Part shown: one piece after another, positions 34,577 through 44,950 of the stretch | Layout: every line of letters starts with the position of its first letter | How positions within the stretch are numbered: the first letter of the stretch is position 1 | NCBI GenBank assembly: GCA_013360285.1 | Contig: JABWCM010000058.1 | Span: 1 to 61,566 of the forward strand | From: Myxococcales bacterium | GTDB lineage: Bacteria > Myxococcota_A > UBA9042 > JABWCM01 | Length of the DNA stretch: 61,566 nucleotides | Direction: 5' to 3' | The notes under the pieces: model-generated | Told to the model about the DNA's origin: nothing | Database searches by the model: none | The model's input: the letters and a program-made list of their open reading frames with translations, nothing else | Program-made: the position numbers and the translations under genes

Positions 34577-37500
34577 ATGACTATTGCTCCATACACCGAT
34601 TTTCGTTTGGATCACTACCGAATGCCAACTTTGCTGGCGTTGGCGTTACGTCGCGTATACGTCGGTCGGCATTTCGGACGGCCATTGGATGTAGTTGCGG
34701 GTATGCTGGAAGGCGTCGTTTCCGGCCTTCAGTTATGTGCAAGCCTTGCTGCCAGCGATTACGCGTCGTCCGATACTTCCGACGTCGAAGCCGATGTTGC
34801 CATACGGCAAACCTACACTCGAGCCGGCGTGTGGAGGCTGTGGGAGTTGCTTGAAGCACTTGCGTTGTCGAAACACGAGTGCAAACTAACCTTTTTGCGA
34901 ACCAATTTCCTCGCCGGAGACACTCATACGCTTGAGTGGCAACGAGCAGCCGCGTGGCTTATCGACCGATTGGATCACCCGGGCATGAGCCGGGACAAAC
35001 TCGACATTGGCGGCGCACGACGTTTGGCAGTCGACATGGATGAAGCGTTTGCCGCTTTTGTAAGCGGGCTCGGCGGGCTGCACCATGTCACCATTTTCCA
35101 AGTTACAGATACACGAATCAGCCACGATCGAAGTTTTGCGGTTTGCCTGCCCTATCGCGGGTTTCTAAAGCAGCCTCCCATCGCTTTGGAATTGGAGGGA
35201 ACTACCAATGTCCCAATTCCGGGTACGTGGTACGTATGCACTGACAAGAGTGCGCTGGCATTTCCGCTTATGCACGTGTTTGTTGACCGGTCACCGCAAA
35301 ACGGTACGTTTTCGCATCCAAGCCCGCCGCAAAGTGCTCCGGCGGGCGATGAAGCCGCATACGCATCCCAGTCGCTTGTCTTGTCTGAATACTCACAACA
35401 AGTACTTGGCAGTTTAACTAGTTCAAATCCAATACTGTTGCGGCGCGAAAGCACGCATGACTTGTCGCTGCAGTTTGATTCAGACGGTGCAGCCAGGTTT
35501 TCTGTCGTACTGAACGATCTCGGGGCAAGCTCGATCCATTCTCTGGACCTTTCAGGTCCCAAGCCACCGGTTGGAACTCTTGTTGCCTGGGTCACAAGTG
35601 CGACCACAGGAAAACCACCGCGCTTATGTTATACTTTCGTAAGCGACTCAGATATTTCTGCGGCGGAGATATTGCATCTAGGTGGTAAATTAACGTCATC
35701 ACTGGCAGCGAGAGCTACCGCCAATGCCGCGGCGGGGTGGACGGAACAACCTCCCACAAAACGTACACTGGAACACCTGCTAATCGCACCCGATGGCCAC
35801 GCCCAATGGACTCCGGTGCGAGTCGCCGATACTACCCGCGCCATCGACGTCAACGCCGGTGTTCCGACACAGATATTTCAATGTTTTCAGTCTCTTGGAG
35901 GAGTCTCCGCAAACTCAAACTCCAGCGAAGCACAGCACCGAATCCCAGCTAACCCAAACGCAGCCGAGGTGTATTCCGTGCTTGCGGAATTCGCCACTCC
36001 GAGTTCTGAAGCGGACTTAGGCGGCGAACTGGTGTTCGAACGCCTCCAGACACAATTACTCCCCCCCCTCCAGCAGCAGATACGAGCAGCGTTGGAGATA
36101 CCTCAGTTTTCCGAACGAATTCAGGCACTCAGAACCTTAGACCGGGCGTTGTGGGGCGAAAAACCACGTTTTGTGGTTCAACTTGCAATCGCAGACGAAT
36201 TTGCACGGCAAGGCGATATCGTGAGCGCGTTGGAGATAACCCGCAACCTTTTTGCATCCGCGCCGATGGACCGAGAAGTTCTGAATCGATTACGTTTGCT
36301 GGCGCGAACCAAAGACGACTGGCAACAGGTGGCCACGGGTCTTGTTCAACAATTCGAATCGTCGACTTCCAAAGATGATCGGCGACGTACCATGGAGGAT
36401 TTGGCGAGCCTCTTTTCCGAAAAACTTGCCGATACGCGCAGCGCAATGGTGGCCGTCGCCTGCGCCATATCGGAGGACCCGGAGCACTGGGAACCCAAGC
36501 GGCTGGCTGCCCAACTTGCAGACCATCACGCCTGCTGGGACGTGTTGACCGAGGCGGTATCCGATGCTGGCGTTGACTCCTACGTTGCGGCTGAGGTGCT
36601 TCGCCAGGAGGCTAAATTAAGAAATGATGTCGCTATATTAGACATTATTGACCGAATTCCGAAGGTAAACTCACAAACACCACCACAGCCGCAAGACTTG
36701 GAACCAGAACCACATCTACCAGATATGAAATCCGTGGCACCGATTCGGCCAGATCTGGAGTTACTATTAGGAGAATCAGGGAATACTGTAGCAGTTCCGC
36801 TGGAATATTATATTCAAATAAGACCTGATGCATCCATTGCTTCAGAATCATCTCAGCAGACACCAAACGAAGTGGATGACCAACTCGTAACAACAACAGC
36901 GGAATCCGAAATCCCTAACGTTACCACACCGACTTTGGCGGGAATTCGCCAACAAATTCTCATCGCCGAAACCGACAACCGCTGGTCAGACGCCATTGCC
37001 GCACGGAGAACGCTCGTAGATTTACTGGACGACGCGGAATCCAAAGCAGTGATCCTCGCCGAGTTGGGAGACGTCGCATTGAATCGGCTGAACGACGCGG
37101 ACCTCGCGGGGCTAGCCTACGAAGAAGCTTTGTCGCATCATCCGGAATCCAAAGCTATCTTGGGGCGACTTCTGGAATTGAGACTGAATCAAGGGCGACA
37201 CGCAGCCGCGGCGAAAATACTCAAACGATTCGCCGAACTTGAAGACGACCTTGGGCGACGAGCAAGCCACCTCGTCGCATTGGGGATCCTCTACAGGGAC
37301 TACCTAAACGACTTGGTCATTGCGACGGAAGCAATGGAACTGGCGTTGGATCTGGATCCCCACCGATTGGAAACCTTTGCTATTCTGGACACAATCCGTT
37401 CGTCTCAGGGGGCGTTGGCCCAAATCCAGAGTTACGAACGAATGCTCCGGCGGCTCGCCGGAATGGACCACCAAGAGGAGGTGGTCTACAAGTTACTGAC

Positions 37501-38656
37501 CAACCTAGCCAAACTGTACCGAACGGCGGGGCAGGATGACCGTTCCATCAAGGTGTGGCGAAAAGCACGAGCCATGCGCCCGGACGACCAAGCAGTGCAC
37601 CGCGCGTTGGGTGTGCTTTACGAATCCAACGACAATACCTTGGGGGATGCGGTAGCAGCATATCTTGATGCCCTTTCGGTGGGTTCGTTTGACCCAGCGA
37701 TCATCCGGTCGCTGCGCAGGGTTTTTACTCGCCAGAAAAAAACCGACGCCGCTTGGTGCGCCTGCGGAGTGTTGATTCAATTGCAGGCCGCAGACGATAA
37801 AGAAAAGACCTATTACGACTCACATATCGCCGGTGCGCTGAAAGTTTCGACGACCATTCGTGACACCGAAACTTGGGAAAAACATCTTTATTCCGACAAC
37901 CAAAATGTCGACGTTGGCAGGCTTTTTGAGGCGTTGTTTGCCACGGTTCCTTCGTTGTTTGCGGCCCATTCACCATCCAGCTTTGGAACGCCGGCGATGC
38001 AGCGAGTCGACCTAAATCAGAGGTCGGCCTTGACAAGTTTCGCGTCAACTATTCCGCGAGTACTGGGGGTGAATGTTCCCACTTTTTTTCACGCCCGCCT
38101 GGCGACCGGCATCATGAAAGTCAGCGCAAGCCCCGCCGCGCTTCTGCTCGGCGCCGACGTAATGGAGCAAACGAAAGGAAAACGTCTCCGCTATATGCTG
38201 GGACGCGCCGTTGCGCTGCTCCATGGTCCTCACCTCGTCGCGGGTCTCCGACCGGCCGAGGACCTTCGTGACATCGCGTTTGCACTGCAACTCGTAGTCA
38301 GCGGAACTGCGTCACGAATGGATTATGCATCCAACAATATTCGGAGGTGGGCACAGATCTTGTCGCAGGCAATCGATGGAAATGCACGTAAAGCGTTGTT
38401 TGCCCTAGCGCCAACCGTTTTTCGGTCTCCCGAACCACCAGACGTCGACGGCTGGCTTCGTGCGATCGATCTTACAGCGTCCAACGCAGGTCTACTCTTG
38501 TGTAACGATATCGCGATCGCGCTGGAATGCATGGAAGCCGAGGTCCATCCACTGATACAAATCCCATTTAAGGAACGCTCTGAAGTGTTGATGAGGTACG
38601 CACTGAGTCCGCGGTATCACGAGTTGCGAGCGATGCTGGGAATCGCCGTTGCATAA
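34577..38656 (+). CDS. Very large TPR protein, myxobacterial type
   Basis: 1359 aa, no signal peptide, so cytoplasmic. The N-terminal 200 residues are alpha-helical and then beta-rich, with no named domain. Two helical-repeat blocks follow: about 490-700 (IQALRTLDRALWGEKPRFVVQLAIADEFARQGDIVSALE...) and about 790-1100, with clear TPR patterns (LADLAGLAYEEALSHHPESKAILGRLLELRLNQG-like). A Pro/Glu/Gln linker (about 700-790) separates them. The C-terminal 300 residues (HARLATGIMKVSASPAALLLGADVMEQTKGKRLRYMLGRAVALL...) form a conserved-looking helical domain that I associate with giant TPR proteins of Myxococcota. A scaffold role is inference. GAGG lies 8 bases before the ATG. Confidence 0.85.
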   Translation: MTIAPYTDFRLDHYRMPTLLALALRRVYVGRHFGRPLDVVAGMLEGVVSGLQLCASLAASDYASSDTSDVEADVAIRQTYTRAGVWRLWELLEALALSKHECKLTFLRTNFLAGDTHTLEWQRAAAWLIDRLDHPGMSRDKLDIGGARRLAVDMDEAFAAFVSGLGGLHHVTIFQVTDTRISHDRSFAVCLPYRGFLKQPPIALELEGTTNVPIPGTWYVCTDKSALAFPLMHVFVDRSPQNGTFSHPSPPQSAPAGDEAAYASQSLVLSEYSQQVLGSLTSSNPILLRRESTHDLSLQFDSDGAARFSVVLNDLGASSIHSLDLSGPKPPVGTLVAWVTSATTGKPPRLCYTFVSDSDISAAEILHLGGKLTSSLAARATANAAAGWTEQPPTKRTLEHLLIAPDGHAQWTPVRVADTTRAIDVNAGVPTQIFQCFQSLGGVSANSNSSEAQHRIPANPNAAEVYSVLAEFATPSSEADLGGELVFERLQTQLLPPLQQQIRAALEIPQFSERIQALRTLDRALWGEKPRFVVQLAIADEFARQGDIVSALEITRNLFASAPMDREVLNRLRLLARTKDDWQQVATGLVQQFESSTSKDDRRRTMEDLASLFSEKLADTRSAMVAVACAISEDPEHWEPKRLAAQLADHHACWDVLTEAVSDAGVDSYVAAEVLRQEAKLRNDVAILDIIDRIPKVNSQTPPQPQDLEPEPHLPDMKSVAPIRPDLELLLGESGNTVAVPLEYYIQIRPDASIASESSQQTPNEVDDQLVTTTAESEIPNVTTPTLAGIRQQILIAETDNRWSDAIAARRTLVDLLDDAESKAVILAELGDVALNRLNDADLAGLAYEEALSHHPESKAILGRLLELRLNQGRHAAAAKILKRFAELEDDLGRRASHLVALGILYRDYLNDLVIATEAMELALDLDPHRLETFAILDTIRSSQGALAQIQSYERMLRRLAGMDHQEEVVYKLLTNLAKLYRTAGQDDRSIKVWRKARAMRPDDQAVHRALGVLYESNDNTLGDAVAAYLDALSVGSFDPAIIRSLRRVFTRQKKTDAAWCACGVLIQLQAADDKEKTYYDSHIAGALKVSTTIRDTETWEKHLYSDNQNVDVGRLFEALFATVPSLFAAHSPSSFGTPAMQRVDLNQRSALTSFASTIPRVLGVNVPTFFHARLATGIMKVSASPAALLLGADVMEQTKGKRLRYMLGRAVALLHGPHLVAGLRPAEDLRDIAFALQLVVSGTASRMDYASNNIRRWAQILSQAIDGNARKALFALAPTVFRSPEPPDVDGWLRAIDLTASNAGLLLCNDIAIALECMEAEVHPLIQIPFKERSEVLMRYALSPRYHELRAMLGIAVA

Positions 38657-38672
38657 TGAATTCACGCAAAAA

Positions 38673-39512
38673 TCACTGAATATCCCCTGCAGGTGGTGGC
38701 AACATGCTTCGAATCGTTGAAAAAGGAGGATTAGTAGTATCCTCGGGATAGTCCTGAGCCTTGATTCCCAGCTCGGTCATCGTCTGTTCTGCGTGAGAAA
38801 TTCGTTCGGCAGGCTGCGGGTGAGTGGACAGTATCTCAGAAAGTGGGGACGATTCATCACCAAAGAGCACCTGCAACGTTTTGAAAAAGCCTATAAGACC
38901 GTTGGGTGTATAATTGATAGCTGTCGGCAGCAGTACACCGTGGACATCTGCTTCAAGCTCCTTTTCGGGGCTCTGAACGAACGCCGAGTAACTCCCGAAC
39001 ACGATATCCGCCACGGTGGAAGCGGTCGTTGCCTCTGTGCCAAAAATAAGATCTCGCAAGAGTTCCGCCCCTAGTTGGGCTTCCATCTGCTCAGCACCGT
39101 GACGTTCGACAATATGGCCAATCTCATGCCCCAAGACACCGGCGACTTCGGATGCATTCTTGGACTCACGCAACAGTCCTGTCGTAATGTAAATAAACCC
39201 CCCCGGAGCCGCAAACGCATTGATTTCGTCAGAATGAAGCACGGTAAAGGTATACGCGATGTCATTACGGTCCGACTTTGCCGCCATCTGATTCCCCAAC
39301 GCGGAAACGTACTGCAGAATCTGCTGTTCACACACCGGGGGATCGCAAACCGTGTACTCCTGGCGGATTTGCTGATCAACCTGCACGCCAACTTCTCTTT
39401 CTTGCTCGTCACCAATCAACAGAGCTTTGTCGGTCGAACACGCTATTAAGCTACCTGCGAGGCCTGCACCGACAACGAGGCATATCCAAACTTTACCTGG
39501 GTGTTCTTTCAT
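38673..39512 (-). CDS. M48-family metalloprotease, lipoprotein
   Basis: 279 aa. Signal peptide with lipobox LIAC (Cys25). The zinc motif HEIGHIVERHGAEQ and a downstream Glu in EKELEADVHG give the third ligand, as in BepA/LoiP/YcaL-type M48 peptidases. These act on misfolded outer-membrane proteins in the periplasm. The C-terminal LSTHPQPAERI segment is also typical of the M48C group. It converges with the TPR gene (16-bp gap) and is otherwise alone. Confidence 0.93.
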   Translation of the reverse strand: MKEHPGKVWICLVVGAGLAGSLIACSTDKALLIGDEQEREVGVQVDQQIRQEYTVCDPPVCEQQILQYVSALGNQMAAKSDRNDIAYTFTVLHSDEINAFAAPGGFIYITTGLLRESKNASEVAGVLGHEIGHIVERHGAEQMEAQLGAELLRDLIFGTEATTASTVADIVFGSYSAFVQSPEKELEADVHGVLLPTAINYTPNGLIGFFKTLQVLFGDESSPLSEILSTHPQPAERISHAEQTMTELGIKAQDYPEDTTNPPFSTIRSMLPPPAGDIQ

Positions 39513-39761
39513 CGTTGCGTTCCTTGTTTATCCACCACGTGTTTTATTTTTCGAAGTCACCGCTGTAGTGGTGCTACACGCTTTAACCGGAATCTTCCAC
39601 GAATTTGCTCCGATAGTGCCAAAATGCTCACAGATCCGCGGAGGATTGGCGTTTTTTACTCAAACGCATGGCAGCACTACATTGAGGACAAAAGAGGTCC
39701 ATCATGACCGAAGGCGCTCGCGGATCGTCGCTCGCTGCCTCATGCTGATGAGAAACCCAGA

Positions 39762-41090
39762 TCAACCCCAGAATGAGTCAATCCGCGCCCCCGGCGCCAC
39801 CGAACGCAGGCACTGCAGAAACCCGGGAAACGACGTGTCGACACATTCGACGTTACGAATCAAAGTTGTTCCGCTCGCTGCCAACGCAGCGACTGCGCCA
39901 GCCATTGCGATACGGTGATCACCGTGGGAGTCGATTTCCGTTCCTTTTAAGACACACGGACCCACAATTCGCAATCCCGCCTCTTCCTCGCTCACTGACG
40001 CTCCCATTCGAACCAGCATTTCGTAGATGGCGGAAATTCTATCAGACTCTTTTACTCGCAGTTCTGCAGCGTCGCGAATGACCGTTTCTCCAGTTGCCTG
40101 AGTCGCCAAAACGGAAAGAACCGGAATTTCGTCTACCAACCTCGGAACCAAAACTCCGCCGATTTCAAATGCAGACAGGTGTGACCGACGAACACCAATA
40201 ACCGCTGCCGGCTCCCCGCCCTCAGTAATCACGTCGGAAATCTCCACAGCGGCTCCCGTGGTCGCTAGAACATCGACTATTCCCGTACGGGTTGGATTAA
40301 TGCCAACATTGTTAACATAAACACCAGAATCTGATAATATAGCACCAAGAACCCAAAAGAAAGACGCAGCCGACAAATCTCCGGGAATCGCAATGTCCTG
40401 GGGTAGTATTGATTGACCACCTGCCACGGAAACCTTTCGCCCGTCCCGGTGAACAACCACTCCCCGGGATTGTAGCATACGCTCGGTATGATCGCGGCTT
40501 TGGCTCGGCTCACAAACCGACGTCCGCCCGTCAGCGAGTAACCCCGCCAACAACAACGCGCTTTTCACTTGAGCGCTGGCGACGTCTGTCCAATGCTCGG
40601 CACCGTGAAGCGCCGCGCCCCGTATTTCAACCGGAGGCCGCTGACTTGGCCCGAGTGCGCGAACATGTGCGCCCATTCGACTCAGTGGTTCGACCACCCG
40701 CCCCATTGGCCGTCGACTCAACGACTCGTCCCCGGTCAACGTCGCTACAACACCCGGTTGTCCCGCCAATACCCCCAACATCAGTCGCATCGTGGTCCCT
40801 GAATTGCCGCAATCCAGTTCCACGTGACCGTTGGACGTCAACCCTTTTATTCCGCATCCCCGTACTACGGTTTGTTCACCAACATCCGAAATGGAGACCC
40901 CCAACCGACGCAAGGCGTTGGCTGTGGCAACACAGTCCTCCCCCCTGGACAAACCAACGATTCGGCTACTTCCGTCGGCAAGTGCCGAAAACAAAAGACT
41001 TCTATGCGAAATCGACTTGTCACCGGGTACCGTTATTCGACCGCCAACGGCTCCGTTCCCATCAATTTTCCAACACAACTGTGCACTCAT
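39762..41090 (-). CDS. aroA: 3-phosphoshikimate 1-carboxyvinyltransferase (EPSP synthase)
   Basis: 442 aa from the second of two adjacent ATGs (MSAQLCWKID; the first, at 41093, adds one Met). Transfers enolpyruvyl from PEP to shikimate 3-phosphate. Family marks: GDKSISHRSLLFSALADG, LDCGNSGTTMRLMLGVLAG, SRRPMGRVVEPL, QVKSALLLAGLLADG, LVDEIPVLSVLA and RVKESDRI. The D-C-G-N-S-G-T form is the variant I associate with class II enzymes. It stands alone rather than in an aro operon. Confidence 0.97.
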   Translation of the reverse strand: MSAQLCWKIDGNGAVGGRITVPGDKSISHRSLLFSALADGSSRIVGLSRGEDCVATANALRRLGVSISDVGEQTVVRGCGIKGLTSNGHVELDCGNSGTTMRLMLGVLAGQPGVVATLTGDESLSRRPMGRVVEPLSRMGAHVRALGPSQRPPVEIRGAALHGAEHWTDVASAQVKSALLLAGLLADGRTSVCEPSQSRDHTERMLQSRGVVVHRDGRKVSVAGGQSILPQDIAIPGDLSAASFFWVLGAILSDSGVYVNNVGINPTRTGIVDVLATTGAAVEISDVITEGGEPAAVIGVRRSHLSAFEIGGVLVPRLVDEIPVLSVLATQATGETVIRDAAELRVKESDRISAIYEMLVRMGASVSEEEAGLRIVGPCVLKGTEIDSHGDHRIAMAGAVAALAASGTTLIRNVECVDTSFPGFLQCLRSVAPGARIDSFWG

Positions 41091-41245
41091 CATGTCCGCC
41101 CGGTCAGGATAGTAGGGTTTCTCTACTCTTCTTCATTCGTGTTGTGGTCTCATTTCCTCCGTTGAGATAGGTGCACCCAAAAACGCGTCGGCACTTATTT
41201 GGTGAGCCAACAGATCCACTGGTTATCGATGAACAGGAGGTTGGT

Positions 41246-41353
41246 ATGGGAGAAGAATCGGCGGGCGCGTACCGCACGATCGCGGACCATAACAGTGCGA
41301 GGCAGTCATTTATGCCACGAAACAGAAGTAATTTAGTCAAGCAGATAAGTTAG
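41246..41353 (+). CDS. Possible 35-codon small ORF with strong ribosome site
   Basis: ATG at 41246 is preceded by AGGAGG with 5-base spacing, one of the best Shine-Dalgarno matches in the window. It would encode MGEESAGAYRTIADHNSAR and 16 more residues. The frame is open upstream to a GTG at 41171, giving 60 residues, but that start has no clear ribosome site. The stop overlaps the end of the convergent MYXO-CTERM gene by 4 bases. No family recognised. Confidence 0.35.
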   Translation: MGEESAGAYRTIADHNSARQSFMPRNRSNLVKQIS

Positions 41354-42492
41354 TTTGCAAATCTGCGACGCACAATGCCGGCAAACAATCCCGCCAACGC
41401 CAACAACGTCCATCCAATTGAGTTTGTCGAGTCAGGTGCCGCAGTGCACCCACTACTGCTTTTTTCCGGATTTGCACCAGCGCCACCGTTGTTGCCGCCT
41501 CCTGCGGTAACATCGCCGCCGGCTCCACCCGTTGAATCCGACGTACCGTTGCCGCCATTTCCACCACCGGAGGCATCGTCATCACCGCCGCCGGTGGCGG
41601 TATCACCCGTTCCGGCTGCATCTTCGTCTCCACCCGTGCTGGGATTTTCCAATTCCTCACAAGAATATGGGTTGATACCCGTTGGATCTGTTTCCGCCTG
41701 TGCAACGCAGTTGTAATACCCGTTGGTCGCATCCCAACCGCACACGGTTCCGGCATCACACGCGTTCGTCATGTGCTGGTTTTCGTTGCAGTATGAGATC
41801 TCAGCCCCATCGGGCGAGCAACATCCTTCGTAACTTAACCAATCAGGGCACTGCCCCTGATTGCCGCCATCATCGCAATAACCACACAAGTCGCAGGCGT
41901 CGTCACAACAATCGCCGTAGGTGACACACTGATCGTCACACTGGCATGAAGCCGCTTCATTGTAGAATCCGCAGCAATCCGCGCACGTGCCCTGTCCACA
42001 CTCGGTCGGAACAACGTCATCACAAAATTCGGCGTAGTCGTCGCAACAGTCCCCAAAATTGCCGCATTCGGCATCGCACTGGCACGGTGCACCTTCAGCA
42101 TAATTGCCACAACATCCGTTACAAGTGGTGTCTTGCCCGCATACAACTTGTTCGCATGCGCCATCTTTGCACGTGCTGCCGTCGGCGCACTCCCCGCAGG
42201 AGTTACCGCAACCGTCCGGACCGCACACTTTTCCGTCGCAAGCCGGCACACACACAACCAAATCTTCGTCCGGTGAACCCGCGTCCGCGGCGACATCTCC
42301 CGTCGCCATATCTTCCGCGGCAACGTCCTCGGGTGCCGGTCCGGCATCCAGTTCGCCAACGTCCGGCTCCACACTTACGTCCGCCCCGCCGGCGTCAGAC
42401 GCTACAACGTCCTCCTGCGCATAAGCCGTGCCCCAAGTTAACAGCAATAACAACGTAGTCATGCACATTCGGCTTACCCAGTTCGAGAACAT
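41350..42492 (-). CDS. Cys-rich secreted protein with somatomedin-B-like repeats and MYXO-CTERM tail
   Basis: 380 aa. Signal peptide ends near AYAQED. An acidic Ala/Asp-rich linker (about 28-78) leads to Cys-rich modules: CDGKVCGPDGCGNSCGEC, then two somatomedin-B-like repeats, CNGCCGNYAEGAPCQCDAEC...DCCDDYAEFC and CADCCGFYNEAASCQCDDQC...DCCDDACDLC. After another Cys region, a Gly/Asn/Asp low-complexity stretch precedes the C-terminal sorting signal: SGC, a hydrophobic helix (IGWTLLALAGLFAGIV) and RRRF. MYXO-CTERM signals are thought to be processed by a rhombosortase-like system and leave a lipid-linked surface Cys. A good AAAGGAG precedes the ATG. Function unknown. Confidence 0.9.
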   Translation of the reverse strand: MFSNWVSRMCMTTLLLLLTWGTAYAQEDVVASDAGGADVSVEPDVGELDAGPAPEDVAAEDMATGDVAADAGSPDEDLVVCVPACDGKVCGPDGCGNSCGECADGSTCKDGACEQVVCGQDTTCNGCCGNYAEGAPCQCDAECGNFGDCCDDYAEFCDDVVPTECGQGTCADCCGFYNEAASCQCDDQCVTYGDCCDDACDLCGYCDDGGNQGQCPDWLSYEGCCSPDGAEISYCNENQHMTNACDAGTVCGWDATNGYYNCVAQAETDPTGINPYSCEELENPSTGGDEDAAGTGDTATGGGDDDASGGGNGGNGTSDSTGGAGGDVTAGGGNNGGAGANPEKSSSGCTAAPDSTNSIGWTLLALAGLFAGIVRRRFAN

Positions 42493-43080
42493 TGTTTCTT
42501 CTCCTTTCGTAAATTAACGTGACACAGAATCGGTTTATTAAGCTTGTCATAGTAACTTAGGGTATTCACCCTCATCTTACCTTAACCGACAGCGTATCGA
42601 CGGAGCTTCTATCCTGTCAAGCACCGGATCAACGTGTTTTTTGTCACGACCGGTGACAGGAGGCACAAAACCTGCGCATTTTTAGTTGGCGCGTAGACGA
42701 GGCGCCGCACGAAGGATCGTTCCGAATTGTCGTCTTCGATACCCTCGCGTTGACAGGTCCACACCCACCGGCGATCATTCGGGCGGTTTTGAGCGGCTCC
42801 GAGTTGCCCAAAGAACAATGGTGCGCCGCCTTCCGACCATCTGAAATTATCAGCGCAACCACGCGCCACACCATACTGGCGTTCCTTAGAAGGTGTTCCG
42901 TAGAGGGGAAATTGTCCATAAAGCGACCATTTTTAACCAAATTGGCATCGGCACGACCGAGGAATATCCCCAATATTCCGCAGCGTATGGCGGTGCAGAG
43001 GGTCAAAACAGCGCCCTGTGGGGATATTTCAGCTTTTTAGAGCCCGTCTTAGACGTTGGCCAAAATGAAAGGTAGTTTTC
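42493..43080. other. 588-bp gap with a degenerate palindromic element
   Basis: Divergent promoters of the MYXO-CTERM and Rossmann genes must lie here. Around 42885-43025 is a degraded family member: AGAAGGTGTTCC at the left and a core GAGGAATATCCCCAATATTCC at 42958-42979, with GCAGAGGGTCAAAAC at the right. I see no coding frame. Confidence 0.6.
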
Positions 43081-44793
43081 ATGCAATCAAGGACCTATCT
43101 TGTTCTTGGCGGTGCCGGTCTTGTTGGCACGCAAGTTTGCCGATTTATCGCCGAAGATCTCCGCCCGGAGAAAATAGTTGTGGCGGCTCTTGCAGAACGA
43201 GAAGCGCAGGCAGCATGTACTTCGCTTCGTGAACGTCATCCCAACGTGAATTTTGTTCCAGAATATGGGAACTTATTTGTGCCTTACGAGTTGGCGTCCC
43301 TGACCCGATCAGAGCTACTTGCAACCCAACAGCGGCGTCGATACCTGCGCGACGCACTTTACGGGGATTTCCATGCCGCGTACGAAGCCAATTGCCTTGT
43401 ACGGATGATAAAAAAGCATCAACCAGAAATCATTGTGGATGCCGTTAACACCGCAACCGGAATCAGTTATCAAGACGTGTTTGACGGCGCCAAACGCCTC
43501 ATCGACGGTATGGATGGTGGCGTAGCCGACCAGGACGAACTGGCGTACGATTTGGAACTCTTCTTGTTAAGCCAGTCCGTTCCCCAAATCATCCGCCACG
43601 TCCGGTTCATTTACGAGGCAACACGCGCAGTAGGAACCAGGCTCTATTTGAAGATTGGCACAACCGGAACCGGGGGGATGGGTCTAAACATTCCGTACAC
43701 ACACAGTGAAGACAAACCAAGTCAAACTTTGCTCGCCAAGACTGAAGTCGCATTTGGACATACGGGCCTTCTGTTTTTGATGTCACGAACACCCGATGCA
43801 CCGGTTGTCAAAGAAGTTAAACCGGCCGCCCTTATCGGCTACAAAGCCGTCGAATATGCTCAGATACGCGACAAAAGTGGGCAGCCGGTGCGCCGATATG
43901 AACCACGTTCAATGATACTTGACACCAATACAGAGCTGTTTCAGCAAGAATCTGATGAAAAATACCAAAAAATTGGCGAATTAAAAACAACAATTGTGAA
44001 TACTGGTGAGAATGGTAATTTTTCGATTGGCGAATTTTCTGCTATCACCGCCATGGGACAAATGGAATTCATCACTCCCGAAGAAATCGCCCGAAGCGTG
44101 GTATTGGAAATTCGTGGCCTCAACCCAGGGGTGGACATTCTTGGCGCAATCGACAGCACCGTCATGGGCCCAAGCTACCGTGCGGGACTGCTCCGTGGAG
44201 CCGCGATCCGAGACTTGAAAGCACTGGAAGCGGAAATGGGCGATCAAAGTGTGGCCCTTGGTCAACTGGGGCCTCCAGAATTGTCCAAGCTGCTCTTCGA
44301 GGCCTATTTGCTGCGCCAGGTGCTTGACAACAACATGGCAAACGCCCTCGAGGAAACGGACGCTGTGTCGGGAGCACCCCGGGAGGTTGTGCCGGCGGAG
44401 TTAAGCCACAGAGTTGCCGCGTATGCGCGCGCCAATCCGACTATTTACACCGCGGTGTCGATCGGCATTCCAGTTCTCATGCCAGACGGGCAAGAGCTGC
44501 TGCGCGGACCAAAAATCAACATTCCCGAGTTGAAAGGGCACGCGAGAAGTGTTCGACAATTCGGCGAAAAGGACATCGACCAATGGGCAAAAAAGGGCTG
44601 GGTCGATTTACGAGCGGAGAACATGGCCCGATGGCAAACACGATTCCGCCGCATGCAGACGGCTCGCCAAGCTGTGTATGCGCAGGGCAGCGCCGCAGTA
44701 GACCGGGAAACATATCTAGGCGACGGCATTGAAATCGGTGAAGTCGTCGCATGGATCTTCAACAATGAAATGGGCGGAAGCAGACTAAGATAA
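43081..44793 (+). CDS. NAD(P)-binding Rossmann-fold protein of the extended SDR type
   Basis: 570 aa, cytoplasmic. Nucleotide-binding motif GGAGLVGTQVCRF (about 9-21), followed by a strand and an acidic-type turn. In the middle, LYLKIGTTGTGGMGLNIPYTHSEDKP...LLAKTEVAFGHTGLL carries a Tyr and a Lys that could form an SDR-like active site, but spacing does not match the classical YxxxK. The C-terminal half (about 350-570) is helical and has no known domain. I do not recognise a named family; related long SDR proteins are annotated as hypothetical. GAAAGGTAG precedes the ATG. Confidence 0.75.
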   Translation: MQSRTYLVLGGAGLVGTQVCRFIAEDLRPEKIVVAALAEREAQAACTSLRERHPNVNFVPEYGNLFVPYELASLTRSELLATQQRRRYLRDALYGDFHAAYEANCLVRMIKKHQPEIIVDAVNTATGISYQDVFDGAKRLIDGMDGGVADQDELAYDLELFLLSQSVPQIIRHVRFIYEATRAVGTRLYLKIGTTGTGGMGLNIPYTHSEDKPSQTLLAKTEVAFGHTGLLFLMSRTPDAPVVKEVKPAALIGYKAVEYAQIRDKSGQPVRRYEPRSMILDTNTELFQQESDEKYQKIGELKTTIVNTGENGNFSIGEFSAITAMGQMEFITPEEIARSVVLEIRGLNPGVDILGAIDSTVMGPSYRAGLLRGAAIRDLKALEAEMGDQSVALGQLGPPELSKLLFEAYLLRQVLDNNMANALEETDAVSGAPREVVPAELSHRVAAYARANPTIYTAVSIGIPVLMPDGQELLRGPKINIPELKGHARSVRQFGEKDIDQWAKKGWVDLRAENMARWQTRFRRMQTARQAVYAQGSAAVDRETYLGDGIEIGEVVAWIFNNEMGGSRLR

Positions 44794-44950
44794 AGGACAA
44801 CTAAATAACTTAACACCCCACATGAACAGCAATCGATAACCTACTTTCTACCAAATATGACTTGTTTAACGGCAAGAAACGAGCTCACCGCTACCAAGCA
44901 CGCGCAAAACCGAAAGGCTGGCTTTCCGACGGAACAACAGTACCGGATGG

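Noticed and set aside
40409-41170. 253-codon plus-strand frame over aroA
   Set aside because: It lies antisense to a clear EPSP synthase and has an Arg/Pro-rich composition typical of shadow frames.
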